The notes under the pieces were generated by a model. The model saw only the letters and a list, made by a program, of their open reading frames with translations. It was not told where the DNA came from and ran no database searches. A stretch of DNA of 64,000 nucleotides from contig DAOUDW010000075.1 of NCBI GenBank assembly GCA_034430895.1, positions 62,001 to 126,000 on the forward strand, given 5' to 3'. The first letter of the stretch is position 1. Each line of letters opens with the position of its first letter. This document shows, piece by piece, positions 33,728-41,402 of the stretch. A program made the position numbers and the translations under genes. Source of the DNA: WVZH01 sp034430895. GTDB taxonomy: Bacteria; Chloroflexota; Anaerolineae; Anaerolineales; E44-bin32.

Positions 33728-34426
33728 TTGAAGAAAATAGCATTACGGTGCTTTCTTTTCGGGCTCTTGGTCCTCCATATGATGTTACTCAACGCATGCG
33801 GCAGTAGCGACGAGGACACCACTCCTACGACACCGCCAGAACAGATTCAAACCATGGCCGTTGCCACGTTCTCCTCCGGCTTGACGCAAACGGCAATCGC
33901 TTTTCCCACCGATACACCCTCACCTTCTCCAACGATTACAAGCACATCTGTTCCCTCGAACACACCAGATGCAGCCTCCACACAAGACGGAGAGATTCAG
34001 CCCACGGCTTCTTGCTTTCGTCTGGCTTTTGTGTCGGACGTCACGATCCCCGACAACACGACGATGAATCCAGGAGAAATCTTTACCAAGACCTGGCGTG
34101 TCCGTAACTCGGGTTCCTGCGATTGGGAAATCGGATTTCAATTTAAACTCACCTACGGCGATGCGATGGGAGCCGCTGCATTGACCCTCGACAAAACCAT
34201 CCATCCCGGAGAAGAAACCGATCTCTCCGTCATGATGACTGCTCCGAACGAGTCTGGCAACCATCAAGGCAATTGGAGAATGACCACATCCGCCGGAACG
34301 TTCTTCGGCGACGAGGTTTATGTCCTCATCACCGTCAGCGACAGCGGAACCGCAACCGCAACGACGACCAAAACCCAGATGGCCGAAACCGGGACGCCGA
34401 CATCGACAGCGACACAGGAAGTTTAA
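33728..34426 (+). CDS. Lipoprotein with NBR1-Ig-like domain
   Basis: A 232-residue lipoprotein. The signal peptide ends with lipobox LNAC, then comes a long Thr/Pro/Ser linker (TDTPSPSPTITSTSVPSNTPDAAST) and an NBR1-Ig-like domain: IPDNTTMNPGEIFTKTWRVRNSGSCDWEIGFQFKLTYGDAMG, with PGEETDLSVMMTAPNESGNHQGNWRM later. This fold is common in surface proteins of Anaerolineae. A second Thr-rich stretch closes the protein. It uses a TTG start with AAGGAG eight bases upstream. Role unknown; display on the outer face of the membrane is expected. Confidence 0.88.
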   Translation: MKKIALRCFLFGLLVLHMMLLNACGSSDEDTTPTTPPEQIQTMAVATFSSGLTQTAIAFPTDTPSPSPTITSTSVPSNTPDAASTQDGEIQPTASCFRLAFVSDVTIPDNTTMNPGEIFTKTWRVRNSGSCDWEIGFQFKLTYGDAMGAAALTLDKTIHPGEETDLSVMMTAPNESGNHQGNWRMTTSAGTFFGDEVYVLITVSDSGTATATTTKTQMAETGTPTSTATQEV

Positions 34427-34677
34427 CGGAATCCTGACATCACTTCGACCATCGCTTCCTGTAGAGTGACACATTGATAATTTAATATAGACAAACCTCC
34501 CGGGACTGCCGTTCAACGAGTCACATGAAGTGAATGATCCTTTTCAAATCGACGTCCTTCCAATAAGTACGTTCCGCCTTGGGTACAATTCCTTAAAGAA
34601 AGTATCCTTTCCAACCTTTGGAGAAACCATCTCCCTTGACGAAAGTTATGGAATGACGGGAAGGATGAAGGAACATT

Positions 34678-35598
34678 ATGCGAAAGGCGACAATCGCGAC
34701 GACAGTAATTACCGCCATCCTGCTCACGTTCCTGTCGGCTTGTACGGCTTCGACGAAAACATCAACAGCCCCAATATCGACAATGCAGATGATCGCCTCC
34801 TCGGCGGCAATATCAACAGCCACACCTATAAATCCATATTCCAATCGAAGCGAAGATGAATTGGCGACTTTGATTGTTGTAATTGCAGGGCGAATCGAAG
34901 ACATATTCGAAAGCACAATCCTTGCCATGAGGACAGCGATTACAGACGACGGGGTGACGGATGAGAAAAGCAGCGAAATGCTTATTGCGCTGCAAACGAT
35001 CCAATCGGAACAATCCAATTTCGAGCAAGCTATCCAGGTTTATTACGATCGCTTCAAAGCGCTTTCCCCGGAAACGAGCAGCCTATTAATAGAATTAAAA
35101 GATCGATTCGAGACCATGAGTATGATGGTCGACGATCTGATTTCCGATATCGATTCGGACAGCGAAATCACGATGGACACGATCGACAACCTCGACGAAA
35201 TTTGGACAGAGATGGATCTCGCATCAAGCATTAGAACATGGCAGGAACAGGTCCTGACCCAAATCGACCTCCGTGAAACGTTTTACATGAATGTTCAGCC
35301 CCAATCAGGCCAGGTAGCCTATAATCGCGTGGAAGCATTTATTCAGGCACACGATTATGTCCAGGCTTTCCAAAATGCATTTGACGACGGAATTTTCACC
35401 CCCGAGGAACTTAGCAAGATCAGTCAAATCGCCGCCAATGCCGAAGCCAGCCTTTTCAACACCGGGGATCCGCAACTCTTCGGATATGCCCGGGCTATCG
35501 ATCGCCTCACCCGCATTATCGTTCGCGGCGATTGGGCCTACGCAGGCAATGAAATCGAGCTTTTGCGACTCTCCCTTCCTGCTCGTCCGCAACCTTGA
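34678..35598 (+). CDS. Hypothetical lipoprotein, helical
   Basis: A 306-residue protein with lipoprotein signal (FLSAC) and a Ser/Thr-rich spacer, then a predominantly helical acidic region (residues about 60-190, e.g. SEMLIALQTIQSEQSNFEQAIQVYYDRFKAL) and a C-terminal part that includes YVQAFQNAFDDGIFTPEELSKISQIAANAEASLF. I do not recognise the family. GAAGGA lies five bases before the ATG. The preceding 250 bases between the two lipoprotein genes hold no other supported gene. Confidence 0.75.
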   Translation: MRKATIATTVITAILLTFLSACTASTKTSTAPISTMQMIASSAAISTATPINPYSNRSEDELATLIVVIAGRIEDIFESTILAMRTAITDDGVTDEKSSEMLIALQTIQSEQSNFEQAIQVYYDRFKALSPETSSLLIELKDRFETMSMMVDDLISDIDSDSEITMDTIDNLDEIWTEMDLASSIRTWQEQVLTQIDLRETFYMNVQPQSGQVAYNRVEAFIQAHDYVQAFQNAFDDGIFTPEELSKISQIAANAEASLFNTGDPQLFGYARAIDRLTRIIVRGDWAYAGNEIELLRLSLPARPQP

Positions 35599-35721
35599 TA
35601 ATCGCAGCCGCTCTCCTTCATAGCTGCCATATGCGATTTTGTTTCAGCCACAACTCGCTTGATCCCCCCAGATAATGGTATAACCACCAGTAACCGGATC
35701 TGTTTTTCGATTCGGCACTTG

Positions 35722-35766
35722 TATAATGCAGGAGAGAATCACTACAGCTTTCGAATACCCTATTCG
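35722..35766 (+). promoter_or_regulatory. -10 box and inverted repeat upstream of the beta-mannosidase gene
   Basis: TATAAT at 35722-35727, preceded by TTG, without a good -35 hexamer. About 25 bases downstream lies CGAATA-CCC-TATTCG (35752-35766), an inverted repeat in the leader 19 bases before the start codon, a possible repressor site. The same TTGTATAAT string precedes the GH94 gene at 41244-41252. Confidence 0.4.
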
Positions 35767-35784
35767 GTGAGAAAGGAATACGAA

Positions 35785-38334
35785 ATGGTATTATCTGAGG
35801 CTTGGAGACTCAGGGATTATGCGCCCGGAGAAGGCAAGACTCTCGGTGCACAAATGGAGTCAATCAGCACCGAAGATTGGATCGACGTGTCCGTCCCAGG
35901 TGATGTTCATCGCGCCCTGGCCAGTGCCGGACGCATACCCGATCCCTTCTACGATCGCAACGAGCTGGAATGTGCCTGGATGGAAGAAAGGGAGTGGTGG
36001 TACCGCATCCAATTCGACTTCGAAGGGAAACCACTACAGTCCGATGAACGATTGCAGCTCGTTTTCCACGGACTAGATACCTACGCAACCATCTGGCTCA
36101 ACGGCGAAGAACTCGGGAAGCATGCAAATATGTTCCATGAAGCCGTTTTTGATGTTAGTGAGAGTATGCGCACGAACGCTGCCAACACCCTGGTTGTATG
36201 CTTTGATCCTCCCCTGCAGCACGTGAAAGATAAACCAGCGCTCACCTGGCCTGACCGCCCGCTTCAAGGTCCCAAGCGCAACCTGATGCGTAAGGCACAA
36301 TTTGGATACGGCTGGGATTGGGGCCCTCGCCTGCCTACGATCGGGATCTGGCGCCCCGTCGAGTTACACCGCCAGCGTCACGCTGCGATTGCCGGTTTGC
36401 ATTTCATCACCCAGAGTATTGATGCCGCAAGAGAAAAAGCGGAACTCGTCGTGAAATTGGAAGCAGAGGCTTTTTCGGGCGATGGCCCCTTGCAAGCTGA
36501 AATCATACTATCCGAGTCGGATGCCACAAAACCAGTCTTGAAGTCGATACTCGAGTTACAGCACGACAACCTCGCCGCCGGACAGATTTCGTTGACTCTG
36601 GATAATCCCCACATCTGGTGGACACATGATCTGGGAGAACCCTTCCTCTACAACCTCCAGGTCCGGCTGCTGGAACCAGATGGCACCGAACTGGATCGAC
36701 GGCAGCAATGGGTGGGCGTACGGACACTCGAATTAGATCAATCCCCCGACGAGCACGAACCGGGCACACGTTTCTTCCGCTTCGTACTCAACGGCGTACC
36801 CATCTTTGCACGCGGTACCAACTGGGTCCCTGCAAACTCATTCGTTGGTGCACTGACTCGAGCACCTTACCAGCAATTACTCGAGATTGCCCGCGGCGCG
36901 AATATGAACATGCTGCGCATTTGGGGCGGCGGGATTTACGAGCATGACGTTTTCTATCAATTATGTGACCAATTGGGGATCCTGATCTGGCAGGATTTCA
37001 TGTTCGCCTGCTCGCCCTACCCCGAGGATGATCCTGCTTTCGTCGAAGAAGTCCGACAGGAGATCTGTTATCAAATCCGACGCCTACGCAGCCATCCATG
37101 CCTGGCTCTCTGGTGCGGCAACAATGAAAACCAGATGATCCATCGCATCATTTCCCTGGTCGAGGAATTGGGTCCGCTCCCGGGCTTGTTGTATTACGAC
37201 AAGATCATGCCGGAAGCCGTAGATGAACTGGATGGCGTGACACCGTATTGGCCGGGCAGTTCCTTCGGTGGTCCCTACCCCAACAGTATGGAAGAAGGTG
37301 ACGTGCACGACTGGCACGTATGGCACGGCCTCCCTGTGAAAGAAGAAGCCGCCCGGGAAGTCCTCACCTCTCGTCCGGAAGGCCCAACGCCGGAAGACGT
37401 CTCCTTCTTACATTACGCCGAGAACATGGGACGCTTTATCAGCGAATTCGGCATGCACGCTTCTCCGGTCTTCGAGACACTGCGCCGTTGCGTTCCAGCC
37501 GACCAGCTCTTCCATCACAGCCCATCGATGGATCACCACAACAAGGACAATCCCAAGGATAAAGGGGACCGTCTCATGAAAACGGTGACCGGTTTGCCGA
37601 AAGACCTGGATGATTACATCGATTTCAGTATGATCGCCCAGGCGGAGGGGTTGAAATTCGGCATCGAGCACTTTCGGCGTCGCAAACCGCACTGCTCTGG
37701 TTCGCTGCTTTGGCAGCTCAACGATTGCTGGCCCGTGCAGAGTTGGAGCATCATCGATTATTACGGTTTCGGGAAAGCTGGATATTATTACGTCAAGCGC
37801 GCCTACGCGCCGATACTCGCTTCCTTCCAACGCGCAGAAGACGGCATCCCTGAACTCTGGATCACCAATGACGAACTCGATGCACTGGACGATGAGATCG
37901 TTATCCAACACGGGACTTTTGCAGATGGCTCGCTTTGGGAGGAGCGCCTGAAAATACATGTACCCGCCAACAGCAGCCAGCGGGTCTGGCGAGCCGACGC
38001 CAACAGGACCGACGCTTTACCAGATCGCTATTTGCGTGTTCGTTCAGACAGGGAACGCTTCCCATCGAATCGCATCTTCTTCGCCCCCATCAAGGATTTG
38101 CAGCGTCCGGTCGTCTCCCCTGAAATGACGATCTCGGTTGTAGGCGAACACGAGCTGCAGGTACAGGTGCGTGCAAATGCCTACCTGTACTACTTTCACC
38201 TGACCGTCGCGGATGAACGTACCCGCTTCAGCGATAACTACTTCGATCTCGCCCCCGGGGAGAATGCCATCGTGATTGTGAACAACGATCAGATCCAATT
38301 AACGCCTGAGATGTTGTCCATCGGATGGCGCTAG
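35785..38334 (+). CDS. Beta-mannosidase (GH2)
   Basis: An 849-residue GH2 enzyme hydrolysing terminal beta-D-mannose. Domain order: N-terminal sugar-binding domain (WRLRDYAPGEGKTLG...WIDVSVPGDVHRAL), Ig-like domain, TIM barrel, C-terminal beta domains. MLRIWGGGIYEHDVFYQLCDQLGILIWQDFMFACSPYP is highly typical of beta-mannosidases. The acid/base Glu lies in WCGNNENQ (about residue 447) and the nucleophile in SEFGMH (about 554). The frame extends 126 bases further upstream; AAAGGA eight bases before the ATG at 35785 supports the shorter form. There is no signal peptide, so it works on imported mannooligosaccharides. It heads a plus-strand series of sugar genes. Confidence 0.93.
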   Translation: MVLSEAWRLRDYAPGEGKTLGAQMESISTEDWIDVSVPGDVHRALASAGRIPDPFYDRNELECAWMEEREWWYRIQFDFEGKPLQSDERLQLVFHGLDTYATIWLNGEELGKHANMFHEAVFDVSESMRTNAANTLVVCFDPPLQHVKDKPALTWPDRPLQGPKRNLMRKAQFGYGWDWGPRLPTIGIWRPVELHRQRHAAIAGLHFITQSIDAAREKAELVVKLEAEAFSGDGPLQAEIILSESDATKPVLKSILELQHDNLAAGQISLTLDNPHIWWTHDLGEPFLYNLQVRLLEPDGTELDRRQQWVGVRTLELDQSPDEHEPGTRFFRFVLNGVPIFARGTNWVPANSFVGALTRAPYQQLLEIARGANMNMLRIWGGGIYEHDVFYQLCDQLGILIWQDFMFACSPYPEDDPAFVEEVRQEICYQIRRLRSHPCLALWCGNNENQMIHRIISLVEELGPLPGLLYYDKIMPEAVDELDGVTPYWPGSSFGGPYPNSMEEGDVHDWHVWHGLPVKEEAAREVLTSRPEGPTPEDVSFLHYAENMGRFISEFGMHASPVFETLRRCVPADQLFHHSPSMDHHNKDNPKDKGDRLMKTVTGLPKDLDDYIDFSMIAQAEGLKFGIEHFRRRKPHCSGSLLWQLNDCWPVQSWSIIDYYGFGKAGYYYVKRAYAPILASFQRAEDGIPELWITNDELDALDDEIVIQHGTFADGSLWEERLKIHVPANSSQRVWRADANRTDALPDRYLRVRSDRERFPSNRIFFAPIKDLQRPVVSPEMTISVVGEHELQVQVRANAYLYYFHLTVADERTRFSDNYFDLAPGENAIVIVNNDQIQLTPEMLSIGWR

Positions 38335-38361
38335 CGTCAGGACATCGCAGCGAGGTGATTC

Positions 38362-39048
38362 ATGCCCATATTTTCTCGATCCCGATTTGCCGCAGCCCTG
38401 CAGGACTTCGTCGGCAAACGACGCATGGAAGCCGGGCTCTACCACGAGATCGCTGAACAGATTCAGTTGCCCGAAACAGGGCGCATTCTCGACGTCGGTA
38501 CCGGCACAGGCTGGCAGCTTGAAGTCATCCATCAAATGCGACCAACACTCGAACTCTACGGGCTCGATTTGTCGCAGCACTCGATTCGCAGCGCCGAGAG
38601 AAATCTGAAAGAATTGAATGTTGATTTACGAGTCGGAAGTATCGAGAAGACATCCTATGACGACGAGACCTTCGACATCGTCACCTGCGCTTCTAGCATG
38701 TCTTACTGGGAGAATCTGATCGCCTGTTTCAATGAGATCCACAGGATTCTAAAGCGAGGAGGCGTGGCCATCCTTTTCGAGCCACAGAAAGGTATCGACA
38801 TCGATCAAGCCGTTGAGACGATCCGAGCCAACATGGCGGATGCCAGTAAATTGAGACAATTTATGGCCGTCCATTTGAACAAATTTGGCTTGCGTTCCGG
38901 AAATGCCCTGGGATTGAATCTTTACAGCCGAGAAGAGATCGAGGACATAATCAACCGATCACAATTTGCAGATCGCACATCCATCGAGACGACAACCCTA
39001 CAGAATTTGCCGATCTTTATGCGTATCCATTTAGAGAAAGTAGAATAG
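38362..39048 (+). CDS. Class I SAM-dependent methyltransferase
   Basis: A 228-residue methyltransferase with motif I ILDVGTGTGWQLEVI (about residues 39-53), an acidic strand LYGLDLSQHSIRSAERNL, and TFDIVTCASSMSYWENLIACFNEIHRILKRGGVAILFEPQ typical of the Methyltransf_11/25 families. The target could be a small molecule or lipid and is not deducible. It lies 27 bp after the beta-mannosidase gene and 20 bp before the oxidoreductase gene, so co-transcription is likely. Confidence 0.85.
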   Translation: MPIFSRSRFAAALQDFVGKRRMEAGLYHEIAEQIQLPETGRILDVGTGTGWQLEVIHQMRPTLELYGLDLSQHSIRSAERNLKELNVDLRVGSIEKTSYDDETFDIVTCASSMSYWENLIACFNEIHRILKRGGVAILFEPQKGIDIDQAVETIRANMADASKLRQFMAVHLNKFGLRSGNALGLNLYSREEIEDIINRSQFADRTSIETTTLQNLPIFMRIHLEKVE

Positions 39049-39068
39049 ACGGTATAAAGGAGGGAACC

Positions 39069-40055
39069 ATGCCTGCTGCACATTTTCGTTGGGGCGTGAT
39101 CGGACCGGGAAAAATCGCCCATACCTTCGCCAAAGCACTTGAAGTGATCGACGATGGTGTACTCTATGCAGTTGCCAGTCGTGACGCCAATCGCGCAAAA
39201 GAATTCGCGCAAATGTACAATGCGCCGAAATCCTACGCATCCTATGAAGACTTGATCGAAGATAACGATGTTGATGGCGTATATGTCGCCACGCTCCACC
39301 CCTTCCATCACGATCAAGCGCTGATGTGTCTGGAAGCAGATAAACCCGTGTTGTGTGAAAAACCGTTGACGGTCAATGCTGCGGATGCAAGACGTCTCAT
39401 CGAGACCGCCAATGCTCGCAACGTGTTCTTGATGGAAGCCCTGTGGACTCGCTACCTGCCGATCTATAGCCAAATCCGCAAATGGTTGAACGGAAACGAG
39501 ATCGGTGATTTGAAGTTGCTTACTTCGAATTTCTGTTTTCGTGCACCGGATGATCCCGAACACCGACTCTGGAATCACGCACTGGCGGGCGGCGCCTTGC
39601 TGGATATCGGGGTCTACAACATCGCCGTTTCCCAATGGGTGTTCGGTGACAACCCGGAGTCGGTTAGCGCCCATAGCTTCCTCAGTGAAACCAAAGTCGA
39701 TGCGCAGACAGCAGCCACGATGATCTATGCCGACGAGCGGTTATCCCAGTTCACCTGCAGTTTTCTCGTGGATGGCGCCAACGACTTTACCATTTTCGGC
39801 ACAGAAGGACGTATCTGTATCCATCCCAACTTCTGGGGCGCCACCGAAGCCACGTTGATCAAAGGAGACCAACAGGACACCAAACGTGAACCGTTTCGAG
39901 CCACAGGTTTCGAGTATGAAATTGAAGAGGCAATGCGCTGTATCCGTGCGGGATTGATCGAGAGTCCCGGCATGACTCATGCGGACACTTTGGCCAACAT
40001 GCGGCTTATGGATAAGATACGCGCCCAGGCCGGCTTCAAGTATTCCTTTGAATAG
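39069..40055 (+). CDS. Gfo/Idh/MocA-family NAD(P)-dependent oxidoreductase
   Basis: A 328-residue sugar or cyclitol dehydrogenase. The Rossmann segment RWGVIGPGKIAHTFAKAL is followed by VYVATLHPFHHDQALMCLEADKPVLCEKPLTVNAADARRL, containing the conserved EKP catalytic lysine (about residue 99). The C-terminal GFO/IDH/MocA domain (EIGDLKLLTSNFCFRAPDDPEHRLWNHALAGGALLDIGVYNI) carries GGALLDIGVYNI. Family members act on glucose-fructose, inositol, 1,5-anhydrofructose, trans-dihydrodiols and others. The neighbourhood suggests a sugar substrate. AGGAGG stands close upstream. Confidence 0.88.
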   Translation: MPAAHFRWGVIGPGKIAHTFAKALEVIDDGVLYAVASRDANRAKEFAQMYNAPKSYASYEDLIEDNDVDGVYVATLHPFHHDQALMCLEADKPVLCEKPLTVNAADARRLIETANARNVFLMEALWTRYLPIYSQIRKWLNGNEIGDLKLLTSNFCFRAPDDPEHRLWNHALAGGALLDIGVYNIAVSQWVFGDNPESVSAHSFLSETKVDAQTAATMIYADERLSQFTCSFLVDGANDFTIFGTEGRICIHPNFWGATEATLIKGDQQDTKREPFRATGFEYEIEEAMRCIRAGLIESPGMTHADTLANMRLMDKIRAQAGFKYSFE

Positions 40056-40085
40056 CACGATCACACCAATCAGGAGAATTCCGCC

Positions 40086-40733
40086 ATGCTAATCCCACCT
40101 GGAAGTCGTCTCATCTTCATCGGCGATTCGATCACCGACTGCGGTCGTACCCGCCCTGCGGTCGAAGGCAATATTGAAGCATTCGGAACCGGCTATGTAA
40201 GCCTGGTCGAGGCCATAATCACTGGTAGTGATCCGACAAAACGGCTGCATATTGTTAATGTTGGTGTGAATGGCGATACAGTTCGGAATATCGCCGCTCG
40301 CTGGGAGCGCGACGTCCTCGCCTGGGGACCGGAATGGCTATCGATTATGATTGGGATCAATGATGTCTGGCGTTCCATCGACTTCATATCCGGGCTTGAA
40401 ACGCAGGGTTCCCTTAAGGAGTATGCAAGAACTCTGGGAGAACTGGTTCGTACGATAAGGCCTAGACTCCAGGGGTTGGTCCTGATGTCGCCCTACCATA
40501 TTCAGCCCGATCGCTCCGATCCCATGCGGAGTATGATGGATCTATATGGTGCCGCAGTGCGAGAGATCGCTGAAGAAAATCGAGCTATCTTTGTTGATAC
40601 ACAGGCTGCGTTTGACCGGGCGATGAAGATCCTTAACCCCATATCACTGGCAGAGGACAGAGTTCACGTCAACCTGGTCGGGCATGTAATTCTGGCGCGC
40701 GCTTTCCTCGACGGGGTCGAATTCAGATGGTAG
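40086..40733 (+). CDS. SGNH/GDSL-family esterase
   Basis: A 215-residue SGNH hydrolase with all four blocks: FIGDSITDCGR (nucleophile Ser), NVGVNGDTVRNIAARW (Gly), MIGINDVWRS (Asn) and EDRVHVNLVGHVILA (Asp-x-x-His-like end). Similar enzymes are acetylesterases for polysaccharide side groups or lysophospholipases. Without a signal peptide it would act on imported acetylated oligosaccharides. It lies in the sugar cluster 30 bp after the oxidoreductase gene and 28 bp before the VOC gene. Confidence 0.88.
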   Translation: MLIPPGSRLIFIGDSITDCGRTRPAVEGNIEAFGTGYVSLVEAIITGSDPTKRLHIVNVGVNGDTVRNIAARWERDVLAWGPEWLSIMIGINDVWRSIDFISGLETQGSLKEYARTLGELVRTIRPRLQGLVLMSPYHIQPDRSDPMRSMMDLYGAAVREIAEENRAIFVDTQAAFDRAMKILNPISLAEDRVHVNLVGHVILARAFLDGVEFRW

Positions 40734-40761
40734 TCGTGGCTCACTGTTGGAGGGATACTCT

Positions 40762-41214
40762 ATGAGAGATGCTCCATTGAACGGTAAACAGATAACCCAA
40801 ATCGGACTCGTGGTAGACGATATTGAAAAAGCTGCGCTGGCATGGTCAAAAGCCCTCGGCGTAGCGAAGCCTGAAATCATTATCACCGATCCAGTTGAGA
40901 AGGCACACACGGAGTACAAGGGAGAGCCCTCGAGGGCACGCGCCAAGTTAACCTTCTTCCACATCGGTCCCCTCATGCTGGAGTTAATCGAACCTATGGA
41001 GGGGAAAAGCACCTGGAAGGATCATCTCGACCGCCATGGTCCCAGCCTTCATCATGTCGCATTCGAGGTCGAAGACATCGACGAATGTTTGTCAACCCTG
41101 GACGATCATGAAATGGCTCTCGTACAGCGCGGCGAATTCGAGGGCGGACGCTACGCCTACCTGGACGGACAAGAACATTTCGCCGCTGTGATTGAGTTGC
41201 TGGAGAACGATTGA
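40762..41214 (+). CDS. VOC-family (glyoxalase / methylmalonyl-CoA epimerase-like) protein
   Basis: A 150-residue VOC protein with the paired beta-alpha-beta-beta-beta units: QITQIGLVVDDIEKAALAWSKALG and PSLHHVAFEVEDIDECLSTLDDHEM. A glutamate in AAVIELLEND and the His of LHHVAF match metal ligands; the first ligand position, usually His, is Gln (TQIGLVV). Overall it resembles methylmalonyl-CoA epimerase-like proteins, but the altered ligand makes the activity uncertain. GGAGGG seven bases before the ATG at 40762 argues against the TTG start 15 bases upstream. Confidence 0.78.
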   Translation: MRDAPLNGKQITQIGLVVDDIEKAALAWSKALGVAKPEIIITDPVEKAHTEYKGEPSRARAKLTFFHIGPLMLELIEPMEGKSTWKDHLDRHGPSLHHVAFEVEDIDECLSTLDDHEMALVQRGEFEGGRYAYLDGQEHFAAVIELLEND

Positions 41215-41243
41215 ATCATCCTGCAAGTTGAGCCATAACGTCG

Positions 41244-41252
41244 TTGTATAAT
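41244..41252 (+). promoter_or_regulatory. Probable -10 region for the GH94 gene
   Basis: TTGTATAAT, with TATAAT at 41247-41252, in the 188-base gap between the VOC and GH94 genes. No good -35 box is present at 16-18 bases. The rest of the gap holds no gene. Confidence 0.35.
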
Positions 41253-41402
41253 TCAGCCGATCACCATCCATAATTCGCAGTCGGATTTCGGCGAAAAACC
41301 GGAAACCAATCGGCGCGGAGTATGTCAAACCCTCGATGAGCGTAAACCCGGCTGCGTCTGGGAACGCAAACGGCAACCAAATCACCCCTAAAGGAGTGCT
41401 CA

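Noticed and set aside
33516..33731. A 71-codon plus-strand frame ahead of the NBR1-Ig lipoprotein gene
   Set aside because: No ribosome site, no recognisable motif, and it runs through the likely promoter and ribosome site of the lipoprotein gene.
34530..34859. A 109-codon plus-strand frame overlapping the start of the 306-residue lipoprotein
   Set aside because: Overlaps a frame with an excellent lipoprotein signal and ribosome site; its own sequence has no features.
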